Of a stretch of 43,127 bases of DNA, positions 26,216-35,064 are shown one piece after another; positions within the stretch are counted from its first letter, which is position 1, and every line of letters starts with the position of its first letter. The notes beneath the pieces were generated by a model. That model was not told the origin of the DNA and searched no databases. It saw nothing but the letters and a program-made list of their open reading frames with translations. Both the position numbers and the translations under genes were made by a program. The stretch is taken from the NCBI GenBank assembly GCA_020851555.1, contig JADZCM010000020.1, forward strand, positions 1-43,127, written 5' to 3'. The stretch is from Bryobacterales bacterium (lineage in GTDB: Bacteria; Acidobacteriota; Terriglobia; Bryobacterales; Bryobacteraceae).

Positions 26216-27285
26216 CCGAACGTGAATACGCCCGGCGCCGGGCAGCGGCGCGCGAGGCGCTCACCGCACGCAGGCTGGACGGGTTGCTGGTTTCGTCGCC
26301 CGCGAACCTGCGCTATCTCTCTGGGTTCACGGGAAGCAACGCCCTGCTGGTTCTGCTCGCGGACAGGGCGGTGCTCTTCACGGACCGGCGCTACACCCTC
26401 CAGGCCTCCGGCCAGACCGGGTGTACGGTCAGAACGGCATCCGGCTCGCTGTTCGACGCCGCCTCTAAGTGGTTGCGCACAAACAGGATAAACCGTCTCG
26501 GCTACGACCCCGGACAACTCTCGCACGCATCCTGCCTCCGGATGCGAAGCGGCGCGGCGCGCCTTGTCCCCGCCGCGGGCGTTGTGGAGGAGTTGCGAAT
26601 GGTCAAGTCGCCGGGGGAGATCGAACTGATCCGGCGCAGCGCGGGCATTGCAGCACGGGCCTTCGCCGGCTGCCTCCGGCTGATCCGTCCGGGCATCACG
26701 GAAGTGGAACTGGCGGCGGAACTCGACTACCGGGTGAGGCGGCTGGGAGCCGAGGGAGCGGCGTTCGACACCATTGTGGCGTCGGGCCGCCGGACCGCGT
26801 TCCCACACGCGTCTCCAAGCGCCAAAGTGCTGGCGTCAAATGAGATAGTATTGATAGATATGGGAGCGTTGCGGGCCGGATATTGCAGCGACATGACCCG
26901 CACTGTCTTCCTGGGAGCTCCGGCGGCCCGGTTCCGCCGGCACTACCGGGCTGTCCTGGAAGCGCAACTTGCCGCGGCCGACGCGGTCAAGGAGGGAGTG
27001 TCCGCCGGGGCGGTCGACCGGGCGGCGCGAAAGGTGCTGCAAGCCTCCGGTCTGGGACCCGCGTTCGTACATGCCACCGGGCACGGGCTCGGCCTGGAAA
27101 TCCATGAAAAGCCCCGATTGGCCCGCGGCGAAAAGACCCTGCTCAGGGCAGGCATGGTAATCACCATCGAGCCTGGCGTATACTTGCAGAAGTTCGGAGG
27201 AATCCGGATCGAAGACACGGTGGCGGTTACCCGGAACGGCTGCGAGATACTCACTCCTACCTCGAAGGAACTGTTGACAATCTGA
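26212..27285 (+). CDS. Xaa-Pro aminopeptidase (M24B)
   Basis: A 357-residue metallopeptidase of the pita-bread fold starting at GTG 26212, which overlaps the preceding stop. The N-terminal creatinase-like domain (1-125) contains LDGLLVSSPANLRYLSGFTGSNALL. The catalytic domain has all five dinuclear metal ligands: Asp216 and Asp227 (IDMGALRAGYCSDMTRT), His291 (ATGHGLGLEIHE), Glu320 (TIEPGVY) and Glu334 (IRIEDT). It removes N-terminal residues before proline in cytoplasmic peptides. Its position before accB-accC is also seen in other bacteria, with efp sometimes between. Here accB starts 26 bases after its stop. Confidence 0.94.
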   Translation: MTEREYARRRAAAREALTARRLDGLLVSSPANLRYLSGFTGSNALLVLLADRAVLFTDRRYTLQASGQTGCTVRTASGSLFDAASKWLRTNRINRLGYDPGQLSHASCLRMRSGAARLVPAAGVVEELRMVKSPGEIELIRRSAGIAARAFAGCLRLIRPGITEVELAAELDYRVRRLGAEGAAFDTIVASGRRTAFPHASPSAKVLASNEIVLIDMGALRAGYCSDMTRTVFLGAPAARFRRHYRAVLEAQLAAADAVKEGVSAGAVDRAARKVLQASGLGPAFVHATGHGLGLEIHEKPRLARGEKTLLRAGMVITIEPGVYLQKFGGIRIEDTVAVTRNGCEILTPTSKELLTI

Positions 27286-27311
27286 GCCGGCAGTCAGGCT
27301 CCCGGTGATTC

Positions 27312-27767
27312 ATGACAATTGACGAAATCCGTGAGTTGATAAAGGTGGTAACTGAGACGTCGGTGGCCGAGCTGGAAGTGCAGCGCGGCGAGAACCGCGT
27401 GCGCATCGTGCGGTCTCCCGCCGGCAGCGTGCAGCACTTTGTGGTTCCCGGGGTTACGGCCCCCTTCGCCGCCCCGGTGGCCGTGCACGCCGTGACGGAC
27501 GCCCCCGCCGTCGAAGTGGATGCCGGGCTTGTAGCGGTCAAGAGCCCCATTGTGGGCACGTTCTATGAGGCCCCGTCGCCGGGCGCTCCCCCGTTCGTGA
27601 AGGTGGGGGATACGGTTCATCCGGGCCAGGTGTTGTGCATCATCGAGTCCATGAAACTGATGAACGAGATCGAGGCGGACGTGGCGGGCGTGATCTCCTC
27701 CAAGCTGGCCAGCAACGGCCAGCCCGTGGAGTACGGAGAGGCGCTGTTCACTATTCGCCGTTCCTAG
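27312..27767 (+). CDS. accB: Biotin carboxyl carrier protein of acetyl-CoA carboxylase
   Basis: Carries the carboxylated biotin in fatty acid synthesis. The 151-residue protein has the AccB N-terminal helix (MTIDEIRELIKVVTETSVAELEV), a Pro/Ala-rich linker, and a biotinyl domain with the attachment motif ESMKLMNE, where Lys115 is the biotinylated residue. The thumb region (VGTFYEAPSPGAPPFVKVGD) is typical of BCCP. The ATG at 27312 was chosen as the family start. accC begins 23 bases later, giving the usual accBC pair. High confidence. Confidence 0.97.
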   Translation: MTIDEIRELIKVVTETSVAELEVQRGENRVRIVRSPAGSVQHFVVPGVTAPFAAPVAVHAVTDAPAVEVDAGLVAVKSPIVGTFYEAPSPGAPPFVKVGDTVHPGQVLCIIESMKLMNEIEADVAGVISSKLASNGQPVEYGEALFTIRRS

Positions 27768-27790
27768 CCTCCACCGGCGCCTGAGAGATA

Positions 27791-29164
27791 ATGTTCCGGA
27801 AAATCCTTATCGCAAACCGCGGCGAGATCGCCCTGCGCGTCATATGCGCCTGCAAAGAACTGGGCATCCGCACCGTGGCCGTCTACTCCGAGGCGGACCG
27901 GCACAGTCTGCACGTCCGCTTCGCCGACGAGGCCGTCTGCATCGGACCGGCCAAGAGCGCCCGCAGCTACCTGGATATCCCCGCCGTCATCAGCGCGGCG
28001 GAAGTCACCGGGGCGGACGCCATTCATCCCGGCTACGGCTTCCTGAGCGAGAACGCGGATTTCGCCGAGGTCTGCGAGATCTCCAACATCCGCTTCATCG
28101 GCCCGCCGCCCGACGTGACCCGCCTGATGGGCGTGAAGGACAAGGCGCGCGCCGCCATGGCGCATGCCGGCGTGCCCACCCTGCCCGGATCCGAGGGCGT
28201 CGTGGCGTCGGCCGAGGAGGCCCTTTCCATCGCCGGCGGGATCGGCTACCCCGTGATCATCAAGGCGTCGGCGGGAGGCGGCGGGCGCGGCATGCGCATT
28301 GTCCGGGAGCCCGCGGATCTGCCTCCGCTCTTCACGCAGGCCCAGCAGGAGGCGCTGGCCAGCTTCTCCTCGCCCGACGTCTACCTGGAGAAGTATCTCC
28401 CCGCGCCGCGCCACATCGAGTTCCAGGTCCTGGCCGACAACCACGGCCGCGTGGAGGTTTTCTGCGAGAGAGAGTGCTCCATACAGCGCCGGCACCAGAA
28501 GCTCATCGAGGAATCGCCCTCGCCGCGGGTGACGCCCGAACTCCGGCTCGAAATCGCCTCCAAGCTCGCGGAAGCGATGCGCGCCGTCGGCTACACCAAC
28601 GCCGGCACGGTCGAGTTCCTCATGGACGAGGAGGGGAGGCTCTATTTCATCGAGGTCAATGCGCGCATACAGGTTGAGCACCCCATAACGGAAATCGTTA
28701 CGGGGATCGACCTGGTCAAGGGGCAACTGCTGCTGGCGGCGGGCGAGCGGATGCCGGCGGTCGTGCCGCAGTCGCCGCTGGCGCCCCGCGGGCACGCGAT
28801 CGAGTGCCGGATCAACGCTGAAAACCCGGAGACGTTCGCGCCCTCGCCCGGACGCATTACGGCCTTCAACCTCCCCGGCGGACCCGGCGTGCGTGTGGAC
28901 ACCGCGGCGCACACCGATTGCGTAATCCCGCCGTACTACGACTCGCTCATCGCCAAGCTGATCACCTCCGGCCGCAGCCGGGCAGAGGCCATCGCGCGCA
29001 TGAACCGGGCTCTGGAGATGTTCGTGGTGGAGGGAATCCACACCTCGATCCCGCTGCACCAGCGCATACTCGCCGATCCGGACTTTCAGGCGGGCTGCTT
29101 CGACACGACCTTCGTCAACCGCTTCCTCCGGGAGAATCAGCGGAACGCGGCCTCCAAGGCTTAG
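27791..29164 (+). CDS. accC: Biotin carboxylase of acetyl-CoA carboxylase
   Basis: ATP-grasp enzyme that carboxylates biotin on AccB using bicarbonate. The 457 residues begin [21 protein letters not shown]. They include [15 protein letters not shown], the glycine-rich loop [31 protein letters not shown], and the metal/active-site segment [24 protein letters not shown] varies from the more common NTRIQVEH-type sequence by one residue. [17 protein letters not shown] and [10 protein letters not shown] complete the family pattern. Its last 50 bases overlap the convergent Cdd1-like gene. High confidence. Confidence 0.97.
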   Translation: MFRKILIANRGEIALRVICACKELGIRTVAVYSEADRHSLHVRFADEAVCIGPAKSARSYLDIPAVISAAEVTGADAIHPGYGFLSENADFAEVCEISNIRFIGPPPDVTRLMGVKDKARAAMAHAGVPTLPGSEGVVASAEEALSIAGGIGYPVIIKASAGGGGRGMRIVREPADLPPLFTQAQQEALASFSSPDVYLEKYLPAPRHIEFQVLADNHGRVEVFCERECSIQRRHQKLIEESPSPRVTPELRLEIASKLAEAMRAVGYTNAGTVEFLMDEEGRLYFIEVNARIQVEHPITEIVTGIDLVKGQLLLAAGERMPAVVPQSPLAPRGHAIECRINAENPETFAPSPGRITAFNLPGGPGVRVDTAAHTDCVIPPYYDSLIAKLITSGRSRAEAIARMNRALEMFVVEGIHTSIPLHQRILADPDFQAGCFDTTFVNRFLRENQRNAASKA

Positions 29165-29462
29165 AGGGTTCTCTGCCAGGGGCGCCTGCCGCGGCCTTCC
29201 GGACGCGGCTCCAGTACCACCACTTGCGGCGGCCCGCGGGAAGCTCCGGGTCGCGCGCCTGGGCAACGGCGCAGGTGAACATGTCGAGGCAGCAGGGATC
29301 CAGGCGCATGCCCTTCACGCGGCAAAGCCTGTCGTAAAGGCGCTGCGGGTCCTGCCGGGCGAGTTGGCCGGTGTTCCGGACGCCCAGCCTCTCGAAATCG
29401 GCCAGGGCCGCTGGCCCGACGCCCTCCAGGTCCCGCAGCCGCCTGAGCTCCCTCCGCTTCAT
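29115..29462 (-). CDS. Cdd1-family helix-hairpin-helix protein
   Basis: A 115-residue protein from the ATG at 29462. Residues 8-35 are a helix-hairpin-helix segment ([20 protein letters not shown]), followed by [33 protein letters not shown] and then KWWYWS. This is the pattern of the Cdd1 family (also labelled 'pathogenicity locus'), whose function is unknown; the HhH suggests nucleic-acid binding. The tail is a basic, Pro-rich extension overlapping the end of accC. It starts 19 bases after a DnaC-like loader, so the two are one transcript. Association with a helicase loader points to a DNA-related role, which is inference. Confidence 0.82.
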   Translation of the reverse strand: MKRRELRRLRDLEGVGPAALADFERLGVRNTGQLARQDPQRLYDRLCRVKGMRLDPCCLDMFTCAVAQARDPELPAGRRKWWYWSRVRKAAAGAPGREPSKPWRPRSADSPGGSG

Positions 29463-29481
29463 GGCTCCCGGCGGCGCTCCT

Positions 29482-30234
29482 TCATTTTCTGAGGCGGTGG
29501 TCTTCAACCGCGGGCATCGGAACAAGCGTACACATCTCAAACAGCCGCGAGTGCGCGCGGACGCCGATCCGATCCGCGAGTGATATGCGATAGTCGACTT
29601 GCCCCGGCTGGCCCGCGGCACGCGCTTCCGCGCGGACCCCGGTGGTCACGGGAAGGTTCGTGGTGGCGATGAGCGGCTTCTGGTTGTTGCAGCGGTAGGT
29701 CACGACCGAGGTCACGATATCCTCCACCCACTCGGTCACCCGGTGCGCGCCCAGGTCGTCGAGCAGCAGTATGTCTGTCTCCAGGGCCGAGCGATAGGCT
29801 TCGCGGTCGCTGGCGCCGGAGCTCTGGTCATAACTGGCGCGGATCCGGTCGAGCAGGTTCTGGTAGTCGCAGAAGATACCTTCGTGGCCCTTGGCGATGA
29901 GCGCTCGCAGCGCGGCCACGGCCAGGTGCGTTTTGCCTGTGCCAACACCGCCGGTCAGCAGTAACCCAGGCCGGTCCAGCGCCAAGGGGTAGTCCTCGAC
30001 GTATTTCGTCACCATGGCCTTGACGTGACGCAGGCCCGGGTGCCCATAGTCCAGGAAGGTGCCGAACCAGGCGTTTAGGTAGTTCTGCGGGATGGCCGCT
30101 TTCTCGGTCAGCCGCCGGGCGCGGTCCTCGCCCTGGCATTCGCAGCGGTCGGCTCCCGAGATCCCCTCACGCTCTACGATGAGCCAGCCGCTTCCGCCGC
30201 ACTTGGGGCACGCCTGCTCCAGCATCCCTCTCAT
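29482..30234 (-). CDS. DnaC/IstB-like AAA+ ATPase (helicase loader type) with zinc ribbon
   Basis: A 250-residue AAA+ protein. The N-terminus has Cys9-x2-Cys12 (CPKCGGSGW) and Cys31-x-Cys33 (RCECQ), a probable zinc ribbon as in DnaC/DnaI-type loaders. The ATPase core has Walker A GGVGTGKTHLA (95-105), Walker B ILLLDDLGAHRVTEW (155-169), sensor I region PLIATTNLPV, and the arginine-finger/sensor II region ISLADRIGVRAHSRLFEMC. These proteins load the replicative helicase or act as transposase helpers (IstB); no transposase lies beside it. ATGs at 30234 and 30225 are both possible. I favour a chromosomal DnaC-like loader. Confidence 0.9.
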   Translation of the reverse strand: MRGMLEQACPKCGGSGWLIVEREGISGADRCECQGEDRARRLTEKAAIPQNYLNAWFGTFLDYGHPGLRHVKAMVTKYVEDYPLALDRPGLLLTGGVGTGKTHLAVAALRALIAKGHEGIFCDYQNLLDRIRASYDQSSGASDREAYRSALETDILLLDDLGAHRVTEWVEDIVTSVVTYRCNNQKPLIATTNLPVTTGVRAEARAAGQPGQVDYRISLADRIGVRAHSRLFEMCTLVPMPAVEDHRLRK

Positions 30235-30240
30235 GATAGA

Positions 30241-30256
30241 CCGCCGCCGGCGGCGG
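30241..30256. repeat. 16-base perfect palindrome
   Basis: CCGCCGCCGGCGGCGG is its own reverse complement. It sits in the 77-base region between the divergent DnaC-like gene and the Fur-family gene, seven bases before the loader's ATG on the minus strand. It may be an operator or simply GC-rich sequence. I see no A/T-rich Fur box in this gap. Confidence 0.35.
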
Positions 30257-30311
30257 CGGAAACCGGTCCGGGACGACCCGGATTCGCCCCCGGTGTTACG
30301 CTGGATGGAAG

Positions 30312-30830
30312 ATGGCGGCGAAGAGCATCAAGGGATCGCTCCGGGAGCGTGGCGTTCGCCTGACGCGGCAGCGCAAAGTGCTGCTCGACCTGATCGACAA
30401 GACAGGACTGCACCTGGACGCTGAGCAACTGTACGCGCTGGCCAAGCAGCAGGACTCGAAGATCAACCGGGTAACCGTCTACCGCACCCTCAACCTGCTC
30501 AAAGACATGGGGATGGTGGACGAACTCGACCTGATGCACTGGAGCGGCGGCCAGCACTACTATGAGACGCGCCTCAAACAGGAACATGCGCACGTCATCT
30601 GCCTGCGCTGCGGCAAGGTGGAGGAGTTTTACGGCGAGCCGCTTCAGAAGATCCGCCGCCAGGTGGAATCGCATTTCGGGTTCCAGGTCCTCATCGCCCG
30701 CACCGAGGTCGGCGGATATTGCCCGCATTGCCGGCGGCTGCGCTCCCAGGAGATACATACGGCCGCCGGGAAGGTCCGTCAGGACAGCGCCGTCCGGGGC
30801 CGGCGGCGTTCGGTCCGGGGGAAAGGATGA
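30312..30830 (+). CDS. Fur-family metalloregulator
   Basis: A 172-residue Fur-type repressor. The winged helix covers residues 5-85 (GVRLTRQRKVLLDLI, the recognition helix INRVTVYRTLNLLKDMGMV). The dimer domain has HAHVICLRCGKVEEF with a CxxC, and CPHC near residue 136 gives the second structural-zinc pair. The regulatory site shows His-x-His then Glu, more like Fur or Zur than PerR, whose last ligand is Asp; the metal cannot be fixed from sequence. A 30-residue Arg/Gly-rich tail (AGKVRQDSAVRGRRRSVRGKG) follows the usual end. Its stop overlaps the start of the phosphatase gene (ATGA), so a metal regulator and a signalling phosphatase share a message. Confidence 0.92.
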   Translation: MAAKSIKGSLRERGVRLTRQRKVLLDLIDKTGLHLDAEQLYALAKQQDSKINRVTVYRTLNLLKDMGMVDELDLMHWSGGQHYYETRLKQEHAHVICLRCGKVEEFYGEPLQKIRRQVESHFGFQVLIARTEVGGYCPHCRRLRSQEIHTAAGKVRQDSAVRGRRRSVRGKG

Positions 30831-32488
30831 ATCCGTCCCCGGCTCAGACTCCGGCTGAAGGCGCGGCGCCCGCCTGGCTTGTTCTCCACGAGCCCGGCGG
30901 CGGCCGCAGAAGGGTGAACATCGCCCCGCTGCCATTCACGATCGGACGCCAGGCGGCCAACCAACTGGTTCTCCGCGATACCAGGATCTCCCGGGTGCAC
31001 GCACGGATCGTGGCCGGCGAGGAGGGTTACCTGATCGAGGACCTGGGAAGCCTCAACGGCGTTTTCGTCAACGACGAGCGGATCTCGTCGCAGCGCCTGT
31101 GGCCTTCCGACCGGATCACGTTCGGCGTTGCCGACTCCTACCGGCTGGAGTTCATGCACGAAGAGCCGACGCTCCAACGGATCGCGGAGCGTGTTTCCAC
31201 CCCCGCCGGGCCCTGCGACAACCTCCAGCGGCTCAACGCCGTGGTGGAGCTGGCCCGCTCGCTGGAAACGTCGCTTTCCACGACGGACCTGTTGTCCTCC
31301 CTGGTGGACGCGGCCCTTTCCATCACCGGGGCCGAGCGCGGCTTCCTGCTGCTCCGGCAGGGTGAGCGCCTGGAGATACGCGTGGCGCGCGATAGCCGCG
31401 GAGGCTTCCTGCCGCCCGAGGACCTGCGCATCCCGACGTCCGTGATCCAGGAAGCGCTGAACCGCCGCAGGGAACTGCTCTCCATGCAGTTCGATCCGTT
31501 CTCGCCCCAGGGCGAAGTTCCCGAGGGCACCGTCGCCGAACTGGATCTGCGCAGCGTGGTGGCGGTTCCTCTGGTGAAGATCCGGGCGGGCGCCGGCGAC
31601 ATCCAAGGGCAGACCGCCGGCGTGCTGTACATGGACACGCGCCAGGTGGGGCTCGACCTGGCCGGCGGCAACCGGGAGATTTTGCAGACACTGGCGCTCG
31701 AGGCTTCCACCATTCTCGAAAACGCGCGCCTGCTTGAAGGAGAGCGCGCGCGGCAGCGCCTGGAGGAGGAACTCAAGATCGCGCGGGGCATTCAGGAGAG
31801 CCTGCTGCCGAGGCGGCTGCCGGATACGGGGTGGCTGCGCGCGGCCGGCCGCAGCATCCCTTGCCACCAGGTGGGCGGGGATTACTTCGACGTGCGGCCG
31901 GTCGGTCCCGATGCCTGGGCGCTGGTGAACGCCGACGTCTCGGGTAAGGGCGTCAGTTCGGCGCTGCTGGCTTCCCTCCTCCAGGGACTCTTCCTGGCGC
32001 TGGAAACCGGCACTTCCCCCGAGGCGGCCCTGGCCCGGCTCAACGCCTTCCTGCTGGAGCGAACCGAAGGCGAGAAGTTCGCCACCATGTTCCTCGGGAT
32101 TCTCCGGCGCGACGGCGCGCTCAGCTACGTGAATGCCGGGCACGGCGCCGGACTGCTGGTGCGCGGCGAGGGCGGCTGGGAGCATCTGCACGCCACGGGA
32201 CCTCCGGTCGGCATGCTGGAAGAAGCCGTCTACGAAGCGGCCGAGACCCGGCTTCTGGACCACGACAAGCTGATTCTGCACACGGACGGCCTGACCGAAG
32301 CCGAAAATGCGGACGGGAACTTCTTCGGCGAAGCCGGCATACGCCGGGTCGCCCGGGCTAATGCGCGAGCCTCCGCGCAGGGTCTGTTCGAAGCTCTGGA
32401 TTCCGCACTCGCGGAACACACCGGGGGCTCTCTTCAGAAAGACGATATCGCCTTCCTGGTGATCGAGTACCGCACGGAAGAGAACTGA
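30827..32488 (+). CDS. FHA-GAF-PP2C (RsbU/SpoIIE-type) serine phosphatase
   Basis: A 553-residue signalling protein with three domains. The FHA domain (about 30-108; FTIGRQAANQLVLRD, ISRVHARIV, SLNGVFVND) binds phosphothreonine peptides. The GAF domain (about 145-315) senses a ligand or redox. A helical segment (LEGERARQRLEEELKIARGIQESLLP) leads to a PP2C-type phosphatase (about 350-550) with VGGDYFDV, NADVSGKGVSSALLASLLQ, VNAGHGAGLL, THTDGLTEAE-like HTDGLTEAE and QKDDIAFLVIEY, the metal-binding aspartates being present. Such phosphatases reverse anti-anti-sigma phosphorylation, or act on Ser/Thr kinase targets. It is fully embedded between Fur and the membrane fusion gene. Confidence 0.93.
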   Translation: MNPSPAQTPAEGAAPAWLVLHEPGGGRRRVNIAPLPFTIGRQAANQLVLRDTRISRVHARIVAGEEGYLIEDLGSLNGVFVNDERISSQRLWPSDRITFGVADSYRLEFMHEEPTLQRIAERVSTPAGPCDNLQRLNAVVELARSLETSLSTTDLLSSLVDAALSITGAERGFLLLRQGERLEIRVARDSRGGFLPPEDLRIPTSVIQEALNRRRELLSMQFDPFSPQGEVPEGTVAELDLRSVVAVPLVKIRAGAGDIQGQTAGVLYMDTRQVGLDLAGGNREILQTLALEASTILENARLLEGERARQRLEEELKIARGIQESLLPRRLPDTGWLRAAGRSIPCHQVGGDYFDVRPVGPDAWALVNADVSGKGVSSALLASLLQGLFLALETGTSPEAALARLNAFLLERTEGEKFATMFLGILRRDGALSYVNAGHGAGLLVRGEGGWEHLHATGPPVGMLEEAVYEAAETRLLDHDKLILHTDGLTEAENADGNFFGEAGIRRVARANARASAQGLFEALDSALAEHTGGSLQKDDIAFLVIEYRTEEN

Positions 32489-34633
32489 ATGCTGCCCTAT
32501 ACCCTGGCCATCCTCCTGGGGGCGTTTCTCCTGTTCCAGGTGCAGCCGATCATGGCCAAGGTCATCATGCCGTGGTTCGGCGGTTCCGCCTCCGTTTGGG
32601 CGGCCTGCATGCTGTTCTTCCAGGTATTCCTGCTGCTGGGCTACATCTACGCTCACCTTTCAATCCGCTTTCTGCGGCCGCGAGCGCAGGCCCTGCTGCA
32701 CGGGGCGCTGCTGGCCGCCAGCCTTTTGCTTCTGCGCATCGTGCCGGACGCCGCGTGGAAGCCCACGGGCAGCGACAACCCGGTGCTGAAGATCGCCACG
32801 CTGCTGGCGGCCGGCGTGGGCTTGCCGTACTTTCTGCTCGCCACAACCGGACCCCTGATGCAGGCGTGGTACGCGCGATCGCATCAGGCCGCGCTTCCCT
32901 ACCGGCTCTTCGCAGTCTCCAACTTCGGCAGCCTGCTGGCGCTGGTTTCCTACCCGATCCTGGTGGAACCCAAATTGGCCACCAGCCGCCAGGCCCTGGT
33001 TTGGTCGCTGGCTTACGGGGTCTTCTGCCTGGCCTCGTGCTTTTGCGCGTGGCGGAGCCTGAAGCCCGCACCGGCAGCGGTTGCATCCCTTCCGGCAGCC
33101 GGGAATGAGGAGATCGGGCCCTCCGTCTACGCGGAGGCTCAGACCGCCACGCCGGACGGCATCACCGCGCCGGCCGCCGGGCACGGCCCGGCAGGCGAAG
33201 CTGAGCCGGAACCGGAGCCGGCCATCCAGGAACCCCAGGCGCCGCCCTGGCATGCGTACGTCCTGTGGACCCTGCTGGCGGCCTGCTCCTCGACCTTGCT
33301 GCTGGCGGTGACCAACTACGTCTGCCAGAATATCGCTCCGGTCCCCTTCCTCTGGATCCTGCCCCTGAGTCTCTACCTGATCACGTTCATCCTGGCGTTC
33401 GCGCACGAGCGCATCTACCAGCCCGGCATCTTCCTGGGGCTCCTCGCGCTGGCGCTGAGCGCCATGACTTACGGACTGGCGAAGTTCGACGGCGCCACCG
33501 AGTTGCTGCACGTCGTCCCGCTGTTCACCGCCGCCCTGTTCATCTGCTGCCTGGTGTGTCACGGCGAACTGGCGCGGCGCAAGCCCCACGCGCGCTACCT
33601 CACCGGCTTCTACCTCGCCATCGCGCTCGGGGGGGCGCTCGGAGGCATCTTCGTCGGCGGGTTCGCGCCCTACATTTTCAGCGGGTATTTCGAGATGCCG
33701 CTGGCCGTGTTCTTCTGCGCCGCTCTGGGACTGTGGATCTACCGGAAGGCCCACCGCGGAACGTACGCCGGCTGGGCGTTCCTGACCATCGTCCTGGCTC
33801 TGACGCTGTACGTCCAGGAACGCGACGTGGCGCGCCGGGCGCGGTTCATGGGCCGCAATTTCTACGGCGCTCTCCGGGTCACCCAGGATGGCGACCTCAA
33901 GGATCCCTTCGCCACCCGCACGCTGGTCAACGGCACCATCACGCACGGCGTGCAGTACCTCTCCGAGCAGCGGCGGCGATTCCACACCACTTACTATGGC
34001 GCCGGCAGCGGGGTTGGACTGGCGATCCGGAACACGCGGCGGTCGTCGCAACGGGTGGGCGTCATCGGCCTGGGCACCGGCACCATCGCCAGCTACGGCC
34101 GGCCAGGGGACTATTACCGTTTTTACGACATCAACAGCCTGGTGGTGGAGGTCGCGCGGCGGGAGTTCACCTACCTGATGGACTGCGAGGCGAAGGTGGA
34201 CCTGGCGCTCGGCGACGCGCGCCTGTCGCTGGAGCGCGAGCCGAACCAGGATTTCGACGTTCTCGCGGTGGATGCTTTCACCAGCGACATGATCCCGGTC
34301 CACCTGTTGACCATCGAGGCGTTCCGCACCTATTTCCGCCACATCAGGCCGGACGGCGTGCTGGCGGTTCATGTGAGCAACCGGCATCTGGAACTTGAAC
34401 CCGTGGTCCAACTGGCTGCGAACGCCCTGGGCAAGGTCACCCGGCTGGTCGACACCAGTGACGGCGACGACCTTGTGTACGGCGCCACCTGGGTGCTGGT
34501 CTCGGCCAACCCGGGGGTTTTCAGCGCCCCGGACTACAGCCCGTACAGCAAACCGATCCGGATCAGGCCGGGTCTCCGGCTGTGGACGGACGACTACAGC
34601 AACCTGTGGCAGATCCTACAGTTGCGGCCATGA
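32489..34633 (+). CDS. Membrane-fused spermidine synthase-like protein
   Basis: A 714-residue protein starting directly after the phosphatase stop. Residues 1-190 hold about five transmembrane helices (YTLAILLGAFLLFQVQPIMAKVIMPWFGG is the family N-terminus). A Pro/Glu/Ala-rich, probably flexible stretch covers 193-252 and further helices fill 255-450. The C-terminal domain (about 490-710) is a spermidine synthase-type Rossmann fold: GLGTGTIASYG near 526, AKVDLALGDARLSLE, DVLAVDAFTSDMIPVHLLT and VLAVHVSNRHLELEPV. This 'fused MFS/spermidine synthase' family is widespread but its substrate is unknown. Aminopropyl transfer is not established. The proline-rich insert is longer than I would expect. 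Confidence 0.88.
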   Translation: MLPYTLAILLGAFLLFQVQPIMAKVIMPWFGGSASVWAACMLFFQVFLLLGYIYAHLSIRFLRPRAQALLHGALLAASLLLLRIVPDAAWKPTGSDNPVLKIATLLAAGVGLPYFLLATTGPLMQAWYARSHQAALPYRLFAVSNFGSLLALVSYPILVEPKLATSRQALVWSLAYGVFCLASCFCAWRSLKPAPAAVASLPAAGNEEIGPSVYAEAQTATPDGITAPAAGHGPAGEAEPEPEPAIQEPQAPPWHAYVLWTLLAACSSTLLLAVTNYVCQNIAPVPFLWILPLSLYLITFILAFAHERIYQPGIFLGLLALALSAMTYGLAKFDGATELLHVVPLFTAALFICCLVCHGELARRKPHARYLTGFYLAIALGGALGGIFVGGFAPYIFSGYFEMPLAVFFCAALGLWIYRKAHRGTYAGWAFLTIVLALTLYVQERDVARRARFMGRNFYGALRVTQDGDLKDPFATRTLVNGTITHGVQYLSEQRRRFHTTYYGAGSGVGLAIRNTRRSSQRVGVIGLGTGTIASYGRPGDYYRFYDINSLVVEVARREFTYLMDCEAKVDLALGDARLSLEREPNQDFDVLAVDAFTSDMIPVHLLTIEAFRTYFRHIRPDGVLAVHVSNRHLELEPVVQLAANALGKVTRLVDTSDGDDLVYGATWVLVSANPGVFSAPDYSPYSKPIRIRPGLRLWTDDYSNLWQILQLRP

Positions 34634-35064
34634 AGGAAGGGCCGAAACCAGGGCCTCCGCCGCGCCGGACGGCGGTTGCCGCGGTCATCGAGCGCGACGG
34701 ACGGGTCCTCATCTGCCAGCGAAGCCGCCACGACAGCCACCCCCTGAAGTGGGAATTCCCCGGCGGGAAGGTGGAGCCCGGAGAGACTCCTCGTGCCGCC
34801 CTCGAACGCGAGCTTAAGGAAGAGTTGGCCATCCAGGCGCGCATCGGGAAGGAGCTTGAGGCCCTCAGCCACCGGTATCCGGGCCGCGCCCCCTTCCGCC
34901 TGCGCTTTTTTCGGGTGGCGGAATTCAGCGGCGAACCCGTGAACCGGATCTTTGAGCGGATTGTGTGGGAGGAACCCGCGCGCCTGCCCCAATACGATTT
35001 CCTGGAGGCGGACACGGATTTCGTGCGGCGGCTTGCGCTAGGATGGCCTCATGGCAAAAGGTAG
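34630..35064 (+). CDS. Nudix hydrolase (MutT-like)
   Basis: A 144-residue single-domain Nudix protein with the full box GGKVEPGETPRAALERELKEEL (G-x5-E-x7-REL-x-EE-L). The C-terminal half (HRYPGRAPFRLRFFRVAEFSGEPVN, then PQYDFLEADTDFVRRL) resembles (deoxy)nucleoside-triphosphate pyrophosphohydrolases of the MutT/CTP-pyrophosphohydrolase subgroup. It would cleave oxidised or non-canonical NTPs; the substrate cannot be told from sequence. The ATG at 34630 overlaps the preceding stop, and its own end overlaps the next gene by 14 bases. Confidence 0.92.
   Translation: MKEGPKPGPPPRRTAVAAVIERDGRVLICQRSRHDSHPLKWEFPGGKVEPGETPRAALERELKEELAIQARIGKELEALSHRYPGRAPFRLRFFRVAEFSGEPVNRIFERIVWEEPARLPQYDFLEADTDFVRRLALGWPHGKR

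Noticed and set aside
30779..32656. 625-codon minus-strand frame
   Set aside because: Antisense to the FHA-GAF-phosphatase gene; no recognisable domains.
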